64,000 nucleotides of DNA, taken from the NCBI GenBank assembly GCA_019916065.1, contig CM034233.1, positions 3,089,001 through 3,153,000 of the forward strand. The letters are read 5' to 3'. The stretch's first letter is position 1, and every line of letters begins with the position of its first letter. The stretch comes from Vitellaria paradoxa. Its lineage: Eukaryota; Streptophyta; Magnoliopsida; Ericales; Sapotaceae. Under the pieces are notes generated by a model. It saw only the letters and a program-made list of their open reading frames with translations. It did no database searches and was not told the DNA's origin. Position numbers and translations under genes: made by a program. Of this stretch, positions 1 through 12,400 are shown piece by piece.

Positions 1-103
1 ATATAATCTTCAAACTATACTAAAAGAAATATATAATAAGTGAAAGAGGAATCATTGTTAAGAAAGAAAAGATAAGTCTCAGAAGTCACGTTGAGCAGCA
101 TAC

Positions 104-3100
104 ATTGTGGGAAGTAAGAAATCCAAGGGATCCGAGATTGAATGATACAACAGGGGGAACAGCACCTCTAAATAAGTTTGACGCGTGTAGTATAACCCCA
201 TCCCCTCCCAAGCATGCAACAAAGTCAACCCTCTCATGAAGATCGCTGTGTTAAGCATGTCAGATAGAGTTCTAAACATGTATTATGTGTATAAGAACAA
301 AGCTCTTGTAACTCCAAATCCATGAGTTTCATACCTCGTATCTTGACTATAAAAGGTTTGAACAAACCCAAAACCTGGGATTCTCGCAAATATATCATGT
401 ACTTCAGGTTCAACAAGAACATTCATTTTCTCTTGGTGGTACAAGAAAGAGGCAACCTGCAATTTGGACACATATAGTGCTCTTAAAAGACCACAAGTAC
501 ACAATTTTTATAATAAGTACACATAATTGCGATGAGTCAGTCAGAATCCCTACGAAACTTTCTATGATTCCAAGCACACATTCTACCATTTGAAACCCAT
601 TCTTAAATTTCAAGTCTACAGTGTTCAAATTCGAATTTAAACTCTTTCTGATATTGGATATGTATCTATACATTTCTCTTTTTCATTTCTTATTTTTTCC
701 ACTTTTAAAACCAAATACACTTCACGTACTTGAGGAAAACATGTGATTGTCATTTAGCACTAATGAAAGACACAAGTCCTGGCACATGTTTAAATAAAAC
801 AATTTTCAAGCAAAAAAATCAAACTAGTGCAGATTTTTATACCTATTAATCCCTGCTCCTTATGCTTCTTTAATTTTAGGAACTCCAAAATCCAAATTTC
901 CCATATTATTTCTAAATAGATATTTGGAAATTCACACTTGATTTTCCAACATGTAGAATACAGAGAATAATTTATTTTTTTTTTTTTTTTTTTTGTAATT
1001 TGTTTCAATAAAATGTATTTGCAACATGATAAATGAATAAGTGGTTACTGTTTTCATGTTTGTGCTTTCCCCTTAAAAAATGTTATTTCAATGTATCTAT
1101 AATATGTCACATCCCTGACACGTGTGCCAACACTGGATGAAGGCTCCGACCTCAGTGTTGTTCTAGCAAACTCATGTATGATAATAATTCTCCTTGACAT
1201 ATGGTGGAAACTACTCAATCCTATGCATATTTCACTGTTTAGTGCAGTAAACTGCTATTTAGTACCTCCTAGAAAGTAGAAGATAAAGACTATTAATTTT
1301 GAGCTTCAAGCATTTATCAACTTCAAGCTGTATCTATAAAAGTAGTGCCATCAGGTTATATTCTAAGATATTATTATTTGATTTTCTTAGTAAGATCTTG
1401 GAATCCAACCTCTTTAGCTTCTTCCATGAGTTCTTGGCCCAGTTTCTTTAACAATAGTACAGTCTTTGGTGTAGATTTCCACATAAGCATCTGTTGCTGG
1501 GTGCTAGGATGAGTGAAGGCCAAGGAAGATTCTGTAACCTTTTCTCTGGAGCAAGAGAATCCATCTGTGCGAACTAAGAACATCTCTGCTTTCCTTCTTG
1601 ATTGCACTCGCACGACACCAGTAGCAGAAGCACACATATTTCCTTCAATCAGCCCCAAATCCTCGTTGCCGGAATATAATGAGCCCTCAGCATTTCCCTG
1701 TTGGTCCTCCATGACGGGTTTACCATTTTTATCTAACTCACAGACAGGAGAATGAATATTACTCGTGCGATAACTTTTCCCGTTGCCAAATCCATTCACC
1801 GTGGGACTAGAAGTAGGATAATTATTCTCACCCAGGCAAGTTCCATTGCTAACTGGAGTATTCCAAGGCTTCGGAGTTAGATTCTTATTGCTTGTTGATC
1901 CATTCATACTTCTAGTTTCCATGAACCTCAATTCCGGACTTATACTAATGATTTCACTGCTTGTAAGTGTACCATTATAATTCTCCCTTGGACGACACAC
2001 TGGCTCCAATTTTATCTGTTGGTAATTAAAGTAAGTGGGAGGTGAGATCTTCTTATCTCTGAAAAACCTTGACATCTCTTTTCTGGAGAAAGCATTGCAA
2101 GGAGGAAGCTGGGACTTAAGAGGATTGACTTCACTACAAAAACCAGTAAAAGATCCTAATCCATCATTGTCATCCAATTGAATTGAAGTAGCGTCTTTGT
2201 GGGAAATAGCTCCAACATAGGCCCTGTTGCTGTTATCCTGTTTGTTTTCTGCGCCTAGAAAGACATGATTGGTAATTTTACCATTGGCATTATGAACCAT
2301 TGCAAATTTTTCAGGACGCAATCCATTTTCATCTCCAAAGTATGGACCTTCTTGTAAGTTCAATGTATTCAGTTCTCCTGTTCTTCCTTCATCCGGTGAT
2401 TGGATGTCACTTTGACTAGTTGCATGATTGGGGATGAATTGAGATGCATATCGCGCCATGTATTGCCTCCATCTAGAAACCATAGCAGAAGCTCTCCAAA
2501 CTCCCTCCCTACTATGAAGATATATGGGCCTTTTGCTTGGATTTGACACTAAGGCTGCAAACTTCTCAACCTGCTCCATTGAAGGTGCTGTCCCAACTTC
2601 AACAGGAAGTTTGATCAGTTCAACTTTCCCAGACAAAATAGCATCATCTAATGCTATTTCATAGAAACTGTCCTTAACAGTTTCTGCTCTAAGGTCAACT
2701 ATAGTTTTAAATCCCTTCTCTATCAGACACATCAGACCCTCTTCTGTTACCTGGCTACCCCTCCAAAAAGCAACCTCAGAATCTTTTGTTTCCACGTCAT
2801 CCTTTGACATGGATAAGTACACAGCATTCCAGTTTGCAAACAGTGTATGGCAGGGATCACCATCCCCTCTGGGAAAACCAGAATCATAACAAACATTCTT
2901 CAGTCTTTGCAGTTTCCTCCATATATTTAAGTTTCGACCAGCATCAGGTGTCAAATAGTTTTCAAGAGCAACATGTAAGCTCTCACAATACCTTTTCATC
3001 TCACCCCTGAAATTTGCAAGTGGTGGAAGCCTGTCCTCCGTTACATCTGCAGCACGGAATGCATTCAAGACGGAGGATCTTCCAGAAAGAACATCCTCCT

Positions 3101-4903
3101 TTCCTTTGTTCAAAAGACATACCATGCAACCAAGAACAGATACTATTTTATCTTCCAATAATGGCTTATCCTCTGATGGAAAATTGTAGGAAACAGTACA
3201 CTCTCCAGTCAATGGATTGCACAATGTGTCCATTAATGCATTATGTAGTCGTTCAGCAGCTCTAAAGATCCTACAGTAAGCCTCAACTTCTGCAATATCC
3301 CCAGGAACTGGACCAACCCAGGGCACCTGTGATAGATCATGGGTCTGGAACGTCTTCAAAGTTCAAATAAAACTGGTATCAGTACATAATAAGATGCCCG
3401 AAAATTATCAAGTTTTATCATGTTTCTAATCAAATTCTCTAATGAAAACAGCTTGTTAGCTATTAAATAGGGCAAAACAACAACTTAAACCTAAAATCAT
3501 AACAATACCAGGAATAGAGAAAAAAATATGCTGCATTGGAAAACAGAAAAAGGAAAATTTGGCATCACTTGCCAGAGAAGCAATAATGCAAAAGTAAATC
3601 TGCACAACAATAAGACAAAGAGAAACTTGATGAACTTGCTTTAGGACAATAAGTAAACTAGTAATAGTGGCAAAAAATTCATCTACTTGCATACCACTAA
3701 GAAAGTTAAATAAACAAAGTAGTGTCATGAGAAGGAACAGTTTTTCTTTCAAATAAAAATCAGTGTTTTAAGGCTCTAGTGCTGTGAAGAAAACAAGGGT
3801 AGAATTAGGGACACAAATAAGCTAAGCCAATTATAAAGCTGCCCGAGGTTAACTTAATAAAATGAGCATCGATTAAGGTAGAGTTCATATTGTTTACTTT
3901 ACTAAAGAGCATGAATGAGCTTCTAATCTGAGCTTAAGTAGTGCTCATAGGCTAATCAAGTTCAATTCAAACTTGGCTAAAAAACTAACTAGCTCCAGAA
4001 TAATATTGACCTTGCCCTGTTAATAGCATAAGCAATCTCAACCAGCTTCTGATTACACCAAGCTCACCTTCCGGACCGTGTGAGAGTGAAATATAAAAAC
4101 AAAAATTGAAACAAAGCCATGTGTCATGACTACAGCAGAGCAATGACACCAACCTTGTGATCATTGAGAATTTAGCAATCTCAAATTCAAAATGGAGCTC
4201 CAACAACTAAATCAGTTCAACCAGATCCAATTTTTTTTATTTTCCCTAATAACAAAAGAAAAGGAAAATTCATGAATGATGCTGACAAATAGAAACTTCT
4301 TAACAAACCAAAGCAGCCGCTTAATTTGCTCAAGATGTTCAATCTAATGCAGAAGTACTGAGCAACAGCGGTAATACCATAACATCAAATCCGAGAATTG
4401 TGGCTCTTCAAGTGCCCAGCTGACAGAACAATTTTTCAAAACTTGACTGAATATTAGCCTAAGATCAACCCATTAATAAAACCCAACATATGTTTATTGT
4501 CATCATAAACAAAACATCGAATCAAAAAACCAAATCAAACCCATCTCTCGGAATCAACCAAACAGCCCTCTTCTCTAAATTAACGCGATCCTCAGGGTCA
4601 TTTCATCAAACATCATTTCTACGACTACAGAAACATAACCAATAAGCATAGCACCTTAGAGTCTAAGCCGACGTTCACAGACAAGGGCCTCGACAGCTCC
4701 GCACTGACGACGAACCCAAGGCGACGATGCTCAAACAAACGCTCCCTCCTCTGCAGCAGAAACCCAAACCCAGAAATCCTAGTGGCCCTGTTGAACTGGT
4801 TAAAGGTGAGGGGACAAAGATGGATTTTTGATATGGTTGTTCCGGTGGAAACGGATCGATTCATTTCGACGATAAACAAGTGGCATGAGCAACAGCTTGC
4901 CAT
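104..4903 (-). CDS. NADK2: NAD kinase 2, chloroplastic (5' part; gene runs off the left edge)
   Basis: Makes NADP from NAD and ATP in the chloroplast stroma. Coding exons on the minus strand are 4655-4903, 1410-3353, 335-456 and 104-245; phases join cleanly. Exon 1 (83 aa) is a basic, Ser/Arg-rich transit peptide starting MASCCSCHLF, which resembles the Arabidopsis NADK2 start with its early Cys pair and second Met. Exon 2 (648 aa) carries the long N-terminal region typical of NADK2: WVGPVPGDIAEVEAYCRIF, then a phosphatase-like fold with a P-loop-like YLHSREGVWRAS, then a low-complexity linker. Exons 3 and 4 begin the kinase domain, including the nucleotide-binding CLGGDGVILHASNLF. The rest of the kinase domain is off the window. 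The donor of exon 2 (GAG/gttgga) is weak, but its phase and the homologous junction EEAKE-VASFLYHQEK support it. Introns are 89, 953 and 1,301 bp. Assignment is from recognised family sequence. Confidence 0.95.
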
Positions 4904-4920
4904 GCCACAAATAGATTTCC

Positions 4921-4928
4921 TATTTATA
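4921..4928 (-). promoter_or_regulatory. Candidate TATA box of NADK2
   Basis: On the minus strand this reads TATAAATA, a consensus plant TATA box. It lies only about 17 bp upstream of the first ATG (4903). A start site the usual ~30 bp downstream would fall inside the first codons and favour the in-frame second Met at 4864-4862. The first Met matches the Arabidopsis protein start, so both starts are possible. Confidence 0.4.
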
Positions 4929-6764
4929 CATGTATGTTTTATGGGTTGATTCGGATTTTGGATGAAGAAGAAGATTAGGGAAAGGATATTATCGTGTGGA
5001 TAATATCGTTAGCCGTTAAAATTGGTGGTGGGTCTGTTGCCACTGGTTGTTTTCTTCTTCCTCCCACTTTTGGTTCCATTTGATTTTCTTGATGTGATGC
5101 GCCTAACAGATGTCCATGCCTCCATGGAAGTGGTTATCTTTTTCTCTTTGCATATCTTTTTGTGGAGGAGATAATAAGCGAGCCGTGTTTAGATCATTTT
5201 CATTTTTTAATTTTTTTATTTATTTATAAATTACCCATTTTCCAAGTACTTCTTTATCCTTAAAAAAAAAGATTTTCAATATAAGAATGTGTTTGAAGTG
5301 GTAAAAAGTAAGATAAAATATAATTTGAAAAATTTTTTACGCTCTCAAACTATGTTGTTTTGGAAATGAACAGTAAGGTTTCCGTTCCGACAAATTAGAT
5401 TTCCATTTAGGCAGATTCAAAATTTTGTATCCGTCATAGCTTTTTCGGACTGTAATCCGTCAAAGCGGTTTTTACAATCCATTTCCACGATGGTTAGTTA
5501 TGTGAATCCACCAGAACGGTTTTTATAATCCATCGGAACAGTTTCTACCACTCCAAAAAAATAGTCAAAATGAGTGTTATTTAGTAGTTTGAAAGTCCAA
5601 AGCGAAAATGATAAAAAAAAATTTTACTATTTAATTAACCAAATTCTAGTTATTGATTTTTTTTAAAAGGTATTAAATTTTTTTTAAACTTTGAGAAGGT
5701 AAGAATGTGTAAAAATATAATAGATATTTTTAAAAATTTTTAAAAATTTTCAGAAATTTTTACCAAATTTTTATGCACTAAATGCATCCTAAATATCTAT
5801 ACTAATATATTAATATGTGAAGGTTTAGTGAGGGAATGATAATTGTGAGAAAATAACGAATTAGTTTTATCACATGACTCTGTTTCTCTCCTGTGAAATG
5901 ATGAGAAGTACATGATAAAGAAGCTACTGCTAATTTATCAAATAATGTCATCACATAAGCTTGGTTAGGATAGAAGTCCCAATAAATTCAACGTAAACTT
6001 AATTAATTATATATTAATTGGGAATGAACATTCTTAGTCAATAATATTAATAAACACTAATTAATAGAATTATTAATATAACTATTAGCGATTGTATAAT
6101 TTATTTTTAGGTCCTAGTGTCTCTAGGCACCCGTAACCATTATTATTATAATTTTATGTTAATAATATTAATAAATTATATAATGTTCGGCCGCATAGTT
6201 AATATAACTATATGTAAATAATATTATATAGCTAATATATAATAGATAGTTTATTTATATGTAACTATATAATTAATAATATTAATAAGTGTCTCAACTT
6301 TTTATATGCTTTTTTTTTATTTTATTATTTTAATTTTTTGTGAGTATATTTGTAATAGATTATTTTGTTATTGTTTGGAGTATTTAGATTATTTCTTAAA
6401 CGAATTAATTGTTATACAAGTTTTTATTAACAAATTACAAGATTTTTTTGTCTTTTTTATTATTTTTATTATTTATTTTTTTTTCTTTGGTGTTTGAACA
6501 TCAAATGCCATTTTTTATTAAATGGTAAGTTATTAATTTAGCTTAATATAGTTTAATATCAATAATTTTAAACAAATAACTTTAAATTTTTTTCATATAT
6601 TCAAAATTTTTTTAAACTTTCGTTATTGACATGTTTTTTATTTTATTTATTTTTTTGGCTAAACTATCATCTTGATTAATATATATCATTGGTAGGCATT
6701 TGTTCTCAATTGACACATTCCACTAATTTTTAATTATATGCTTGAACTTTGAAAATTTATTAAG

Positions 6765-7045
6765 ATTCTGTTTGGTTTGCTGTAAATTTTTCAAAATCTC
6801 TAAAAGTTATTCACATTTCACTGTATGAATTACGAATTCATAACTTATCTCGCTTTATCTCACTTTAGCTACGTTTAGTTTACTAAAAACAAAAAAAAAA
6901 ATCTCTAAAAATTATTTACTTTTTATTTCATTGCACAAATTACGAACTCACAACTTATCTCACTTTATTTTATTTTATCTCACTTTTTGTTAATCTAAAC
7001 ACCTTTTTTTATTTCACTTTTTATTACTTCAAACACACCCTAAAT
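6765..7045. repeat. MITE-like element, duplicated halves
   Basis: Begins with 'gtttggtttgctgtaaa' and ends near 'acttcaaacacaccc'. The motif 'gaattacgaattcataac..ttatctcactttat' is present twice in diverged form (about 6828 and 6945). The same family recurs at 40246-40384 and 42386-42508 in the ubinuclein gene. Terminal inverted-repeat character is inferred from the gtttgg / ccaaac ends. Confidence 0.5.
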
Positions 7046-7507
7046 GTATTATAATTATTTAATATTATTCAAATTTACTTATTTATAAATTTTTAAATTC
7101 ATGATAATTTGTTATACATATTATATGTGCTTAATTTTCAACAATAGAAAGTTTAATTACATTATAAATACTCGCAGTAAAGCGCAAGACATTTACTGAC
7201 TGTATAATAACTAATAATAACTTATATTTATGACACTCTGAATAAAATAAGTATTAAGTTTGTTGTATAATTAAAATATTGGACAAAAAGTTCAAATCGA
7301 ATAAATTATGATAATTCATGAGTTTTAATTTTTTTTCTAAAACTTTATGCTCTAACAGCTATTACATATGTTTGAGTCTTTCTCTTTCTAATTAATTTTT
7401 GTTAAGCATCATAAAAGAAAACACAAATTATAATACTTTAATTTGAAAGGATTAACTTTTTAGAAACCATAATTGAACGAAATTTAAGTTAGTAGTTTTA
7501 ATTTACA

Positions 7508-7975
7508 TATGATCTCCATTACCGAAATATGGTAATATTTAAAATGTCCAAACCATTTTGTGAGATAGATGATAGTGGATTTCACTGAAATAAGAATTGA
7601 GCGAAAAGTTACAAAATATAGAAATGCTCTCAACCGTTGAATAAAAGAAAAAATAATTCTTAACTATTAGATTTTAGTTTAAAAGAGTGAATTTTCAAAA
7701 ATTAGATGATCCTGCACGTATTTCGTATGTATCTCACCAGTGAATTTAAAAAACCTCGCAAATTGACTTAGGTTCTCCACCCCTTAAATATGGTAAAATT
7801 TAAAATACTTAAACCGTTTTATAAAATAGATGATAATAAGATCCACTGAAATAAAAATTGAGAGGAAAGTTAAAAATATAAAAATAATTTTAATTGTTGA
7901 ATGAAGGAAATAATAATGTTTAATCGTTTGATCTTAATTTGTAAAAATGACATTTTTCAAAATCGTTATTTTTTA
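7508..7975. repeat. Two diverged ~260-bp direct repeats
   Basis: Segments starting near 7512 and 7773 share the ordered blocks 'aaatatggtaa', 'atagatgata', 'cactgaaata', 'gttgaat' and 'tttttcaaaa'. They are old tandem or independent copies of an unidentified repeat. Confidence 0.55.
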
Positions 7976-8680
7976 TTATATAGATATGTAAATTAAAACA
8001 TAATTTTATTTTCCTTTCTAAATCACATAGAAAATTTTCTCTTTTAATATATATATTTCCAGAAGGTCACTGCTTTTTAGAATTCAATAAACAAAAATTT
8101 AAAGTTTTATTAAACGAATTTGATAATAGTCACTGTGGTGATTATTGTTTTTTTTTCTGAAATTTTGATAAAATTAAAAGAAAAACCTTAAATTTCAAAA
8201 AATATATATATATATATCCTGAACTTGTTAATTGTTTTATTTTTACAGTAAATAAATAAATAAGAGGTATAATGATTCAAGTCACATTTTTATAGACAAT
8301 TAAATTGGCAAACTATATGTATAAGGAAATATAAAAATAAAAGAAACTAAATTGCATAAAAAGCAGACTGATCAGTGATTGGGGCCGCCAGAATTTCACG
8401 GGCTTAATATGTTCTAATTTTTACACAAAACCAATCACATATTGATGATGATAATGATGATGAGATTAAAAAAAAGAAGGCCTCCAAAAATTTCGAAGTA
8501 AATTCTCTCTCTTATTATTTTTCTTCGTTAAAAGAGTGGGAAGAGGCCACCAGCCGAGAAATTTCTGCTGATTATGGAATGGTCGAAGCCATCACCGTGA
8601 CCCCCACCAAACTTCCAGAAGACGAGTTTTATTTTACCTCAGCTCTAATTTTCCAAATTTGGGTATAATTGGCGTGAGCT

Positions 8681-8706
8681 ATATATATATATATATATAT
8701 ATATAT
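8681..8706. repeat. (AT)n microsatellite
   Basis: Uninterrupted AT dinucleotide run of about 13 units. Confidence 0.9.
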
Positions 8707-8954
8707 ACGCATTAGTGGAGAGCATTCATTCTCTGCTAGTAATGGGGTGCTTTGGGGGTGCCATTGAAGCAATGCAAAAGTGTTTAAAAACAAGATTTAA
8801 TGTGAATAAAGGAAAGTTTGCTTCAGTGTACCATCTCAGTCAAGGCGGCATAGACCCTTCAAATCACGCGTATAAAACATCATTGAACATAAACGATTCC
8901 AAATCATCGGACAAAAAACCTAATCAATATTGAGAGATCACTAATAGAATCACG

Positions 8955-9046
8955 AATTCACTCCTCGCAGTTGAAAAATTAGCAACAAGCAAAACCAGAA
9001 AATTCACTCCCCGCAGTTGAAAAATTAGCAATAAGCAAAATCAGAG
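8955..9046. repeat. 46-bp tandem duplication
   Basis: Two near-identical units beginning 'aattcactcc' at 8955 and 9001, both containing 'gcagttgaaaaattagcaa'. They lie just downstream of the PQBP1-like stop codon. Confidence 0.85.
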
Positions 9047-9413
9047 TTCCAAAATTCATCCTTACAAGAAACAACAAAAAATGATGTGGTTTCTTTAGCA
9101 ATAAATACAAACTCCCTGTTAAAAACTATAATGATGCAATCCAACCTGAGGTACCTTTGGATAGTATAGGTGGCAGACAATTTGCTGAGACTACTTTAGC
9201 TATTGACAGTTTCCCATAGCCTCGGCCAGGGTACATCGTGCCTTGAAACCTAAACAGACAAATTATTTGCTTTAAGCCGGTGGATCCAAGCCAATGAGAA
9301 TTCCAACAAGGAGGGAGAGGAAAGGACATAAAAAAAAAAAGATAATAAATTAAAGGACTGGCTTACTCAACTGCAACAGATACACCATGGATGTATGATA
9401 TAGTTCGCTTTAC

Positions 9414-12400
9414 TCAGTCAGCCTCACCAAGTCCGTCACTTCCATCCCCTTTCTTGGATATAGGTGCAAAGTGAGACTTGGGTTTTTTCTTCTGTGAAGC
9501 AATTTCAGCATTTTTTCTCAGGACAGCTCCAGGAGATGGGTAAGGGCGCTGCTGAAAGAGAGGACCCTGAAATTCACAAAGATAATTTAGTCACTCTGAA
9601 GCAAGAATCCTACTTGGGATGGTCAGAAAGCAAGCTTTAACTGTAAGAAAATAATTAGTTTCAAAATAAATAGATAAATAAATTGTAAGAGAATAATACA
9701 AACAGCTAGCATATACATGTTCCAAACCCTTGGTGCATGCATGCATATAGCATCGTATACCATAAATTAAGTACTTGTTGAGGCAAAGAAGGAATTTAGG
9801 GAAGGAAATTAGGGGTGAGATTGACCCAGACTCTGATGCAATAGTCTCAAAGTTACTGTAATACAGCTAAATCATACTTCAGAGATTATCGGGAAGAGAG
9901 AGAGAGAGAGAGAGAGAGAAGTTTTGGGAAAATTACTGGTCATAAACAGCAAGTCTTGATCAATGACAACGAGAAAGCAAACAACACTCATCATCATGCA
10001 GTAAATATCTAGTCTAGTAAACGATATTTGATCTGTTACTTCTCCAACACATAAGGATGACTAATAGTTAAGAAAGTAATTAAAAAACAAATAAACAAAA
10101 CTCCCATCAGCAGATTAAATCGGACAAGCATTGGAGGAGTCATGGCTAACAGTTAGTTTTTTATTAGTTAGTTCTAATAGTGGACTTTGTACATTTAAGC
10201 GCATTTTCAGAGCCAATGACCAGGGTGTGGTGGTGCGGCCACTACCAATATATATATATAATGATACCATCCATGACAACAATTACCAATATATATATAT
10301 ATAATGAAGATCCAACCCTTCTCCAAAGATGTCTACTTGGGATAGGAAAAATGTCACACAAATGTAGGCATACATTTTCATGCATTTCCAATTCATTTTT
10401 GTGTATTTCCAAGAATTTTCCACTCACTTAAGAAACATATATAACATTAGGTACTTCATTCCCTGCATGTCCATTACAAAAGCTCAGCATTCACAAATTA
10501 TCAAATTGTGTAAGATCTGATCACAGAATAATGATTCTCATACACGAAAAAGGAGTCAGGCATATCTCATTCAAAGCAATAGCTCTATCAAATAGAAGGC
10601 TATTAGTATACCGTGGCAGTGGTATCTGCTGCTCGTGGTTGTACTCCTTTCAGCCCTACAACCCTGCAAAATTATACATAACCACTGAACAACTCAGGTG
10701 CACTTCCTGATTACATGTGCATAATTTTGGGGTTTAAACGACATAGAAAACTATCAAGTATGCATATGCGCATATGAAAACAAAAAAGGGAAGTGCCATA
10801 TCAGTTGAGTGAAATACACATAGCATACCAGCCACCACGAGGGGCATCAGAGTAAGAGCTTGGATCCATGGGATCCAACTCATCATCCTCAGCAGCAGCA
10901 CGTTTCCTGTGGTCTTTTCTGTTGCCTTTTCCAGTTGGGGGTTTCACATTGGACCTGGAAAGCCAAAGATCAACCAAATACTAAGCCTCACCATTTTTCT
11001 CCAGTTATTTTTCCGAAGGGTCCAAAGCTGGAGCATGGACTGGCGGCCTAGCATAGCCCACAATTTTCCCCGCCCATAAAATTGATATCACTTTCTCATA
11101 GAGCCAGAAACACTGTTACAAAGCTTAAGAAAAAAGATGCTCAAGAAGTTTATTGGATTTAACAGCTGATTTTCTACCTTACTAAATCTTTGATTAGAGC
11201 TTGTGTTTGGTCAAACAAGATAAGTGAGAAAACAATGCTTTTGATTTTGGTATAACCGAAGATGTCAGTCTGTTCAGGAGGGGACCCTATACAGTTAGTC
11301 TTCTCTTCTTGCTATTGAATGGACTCCCTCCTCTTTTACTGTCTTATGTTATTGAATTTGAAAATCTCTTCATTTGCTATCTATCTCCTTCTCACTTTAA
11401 AACTCTAGGCTCCTGTTTAGAGAAATGGGCACAAGTATGATGAGATCCCCAGCCTTCAATATTAGATAGGACTCCAACAGGCAGAAGAACCCATTAGGGT
11501 TAATTTCAATTGTAAATTAGCTCTAGTCTCTACAGGATGCAGAGCAATCCTTTCCCATATGCAAATTCACAAAGCAAAGAGCTAAAGTGCATGAAAGATG
11601 CCCCAGTCGGCAGGAAGCAAGTTAATTTGAAAGCAGACAGAAAATCTCAAGCTTCAAGAGAAGTTAGGATACCTCTGCTTGGAGAACCTTTTCTCTGAAT
11701 CTTCCCTAGCAATTGCAGAATTAGTGGTCTGTTGTTGGTTTCCCATGCTAGCTGACAAGTATTTGCTTTGAGGAAGATTGAGAACTCTGCATTCAAAACA
11801 GACTCTAATTAAAATGCAGAACTAATATCCTTCAATAAAATGATGACAACAAAAATGATCACAGTAGTGGTGGTCATGATGACAACCATAATGACTAGGA
11901 TGGTCATTAGCAATAACGGTAACAACAAACAAACGTGTGTCACATGATTTCACGTGCTAGTGAGAAATTATTAAGCTTTTCAGTGATTGTCAATTATCTG
12001 AAAGCCCTTGTAATTGTTACAACTCATGCTGCGATTGATATGTTCCAGTAGATCATCATTGCTTGTAAATGGAGTCGGTTGCTCATGGTTTTTGAAATTG
12101 CTCAAAGAAGAAGAACTTCCAGTGACACTAGATAACAAGCCATGCACTTTCAGCGTACAAATATCTCCCAAATTACATTATATGCTCTTTGAAATTACTT
12201 GAATTGCCTGTTTTAGAATAGCACCCTATAGGATAGGATGATCTTTGAAACAAGTTTTACACATCCACCCACACCATGGAGCAATTTCTGTCTTTAAAGT
12301 GTAAAATTGTATTATTTCACCCCAATAGCAACTTAAACTTTGACTGTTTGATTTTAACACAATTTTTTTTTTTTTTTTTTTTTGATAACTTTGTTGTTAA

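Larger units (their letters stand above)
4904..9413. other. Intergenic region between NADK2 5' end and PQBP1-like 3' end
   Basis: About 4.5 kb, strongly AT-rich and without a convincing gene. It holds MITE-like debris near 5287-5795 and 6765-7045, two diverged direct repeats near 7508-7975, an (AT)n tract at 8681-8706 and a 46-bp tandem duplication at 8955-9046. The only sizeable reading frame (8715-8933, 72 aa) matches no family I recognise. The stretch at 8500-8700 is less AT-rich and may be unique sequence or an old exon. Confidence 0.6.

Noticed and set aside
8715..8933. 72-aa frame (MGCFGGAIEAMQK...) downstream of an AT tract as a small gene
   Set aside because: No recognised family, no splice or codon-bias support, and the start region lies next to a microsatellite.
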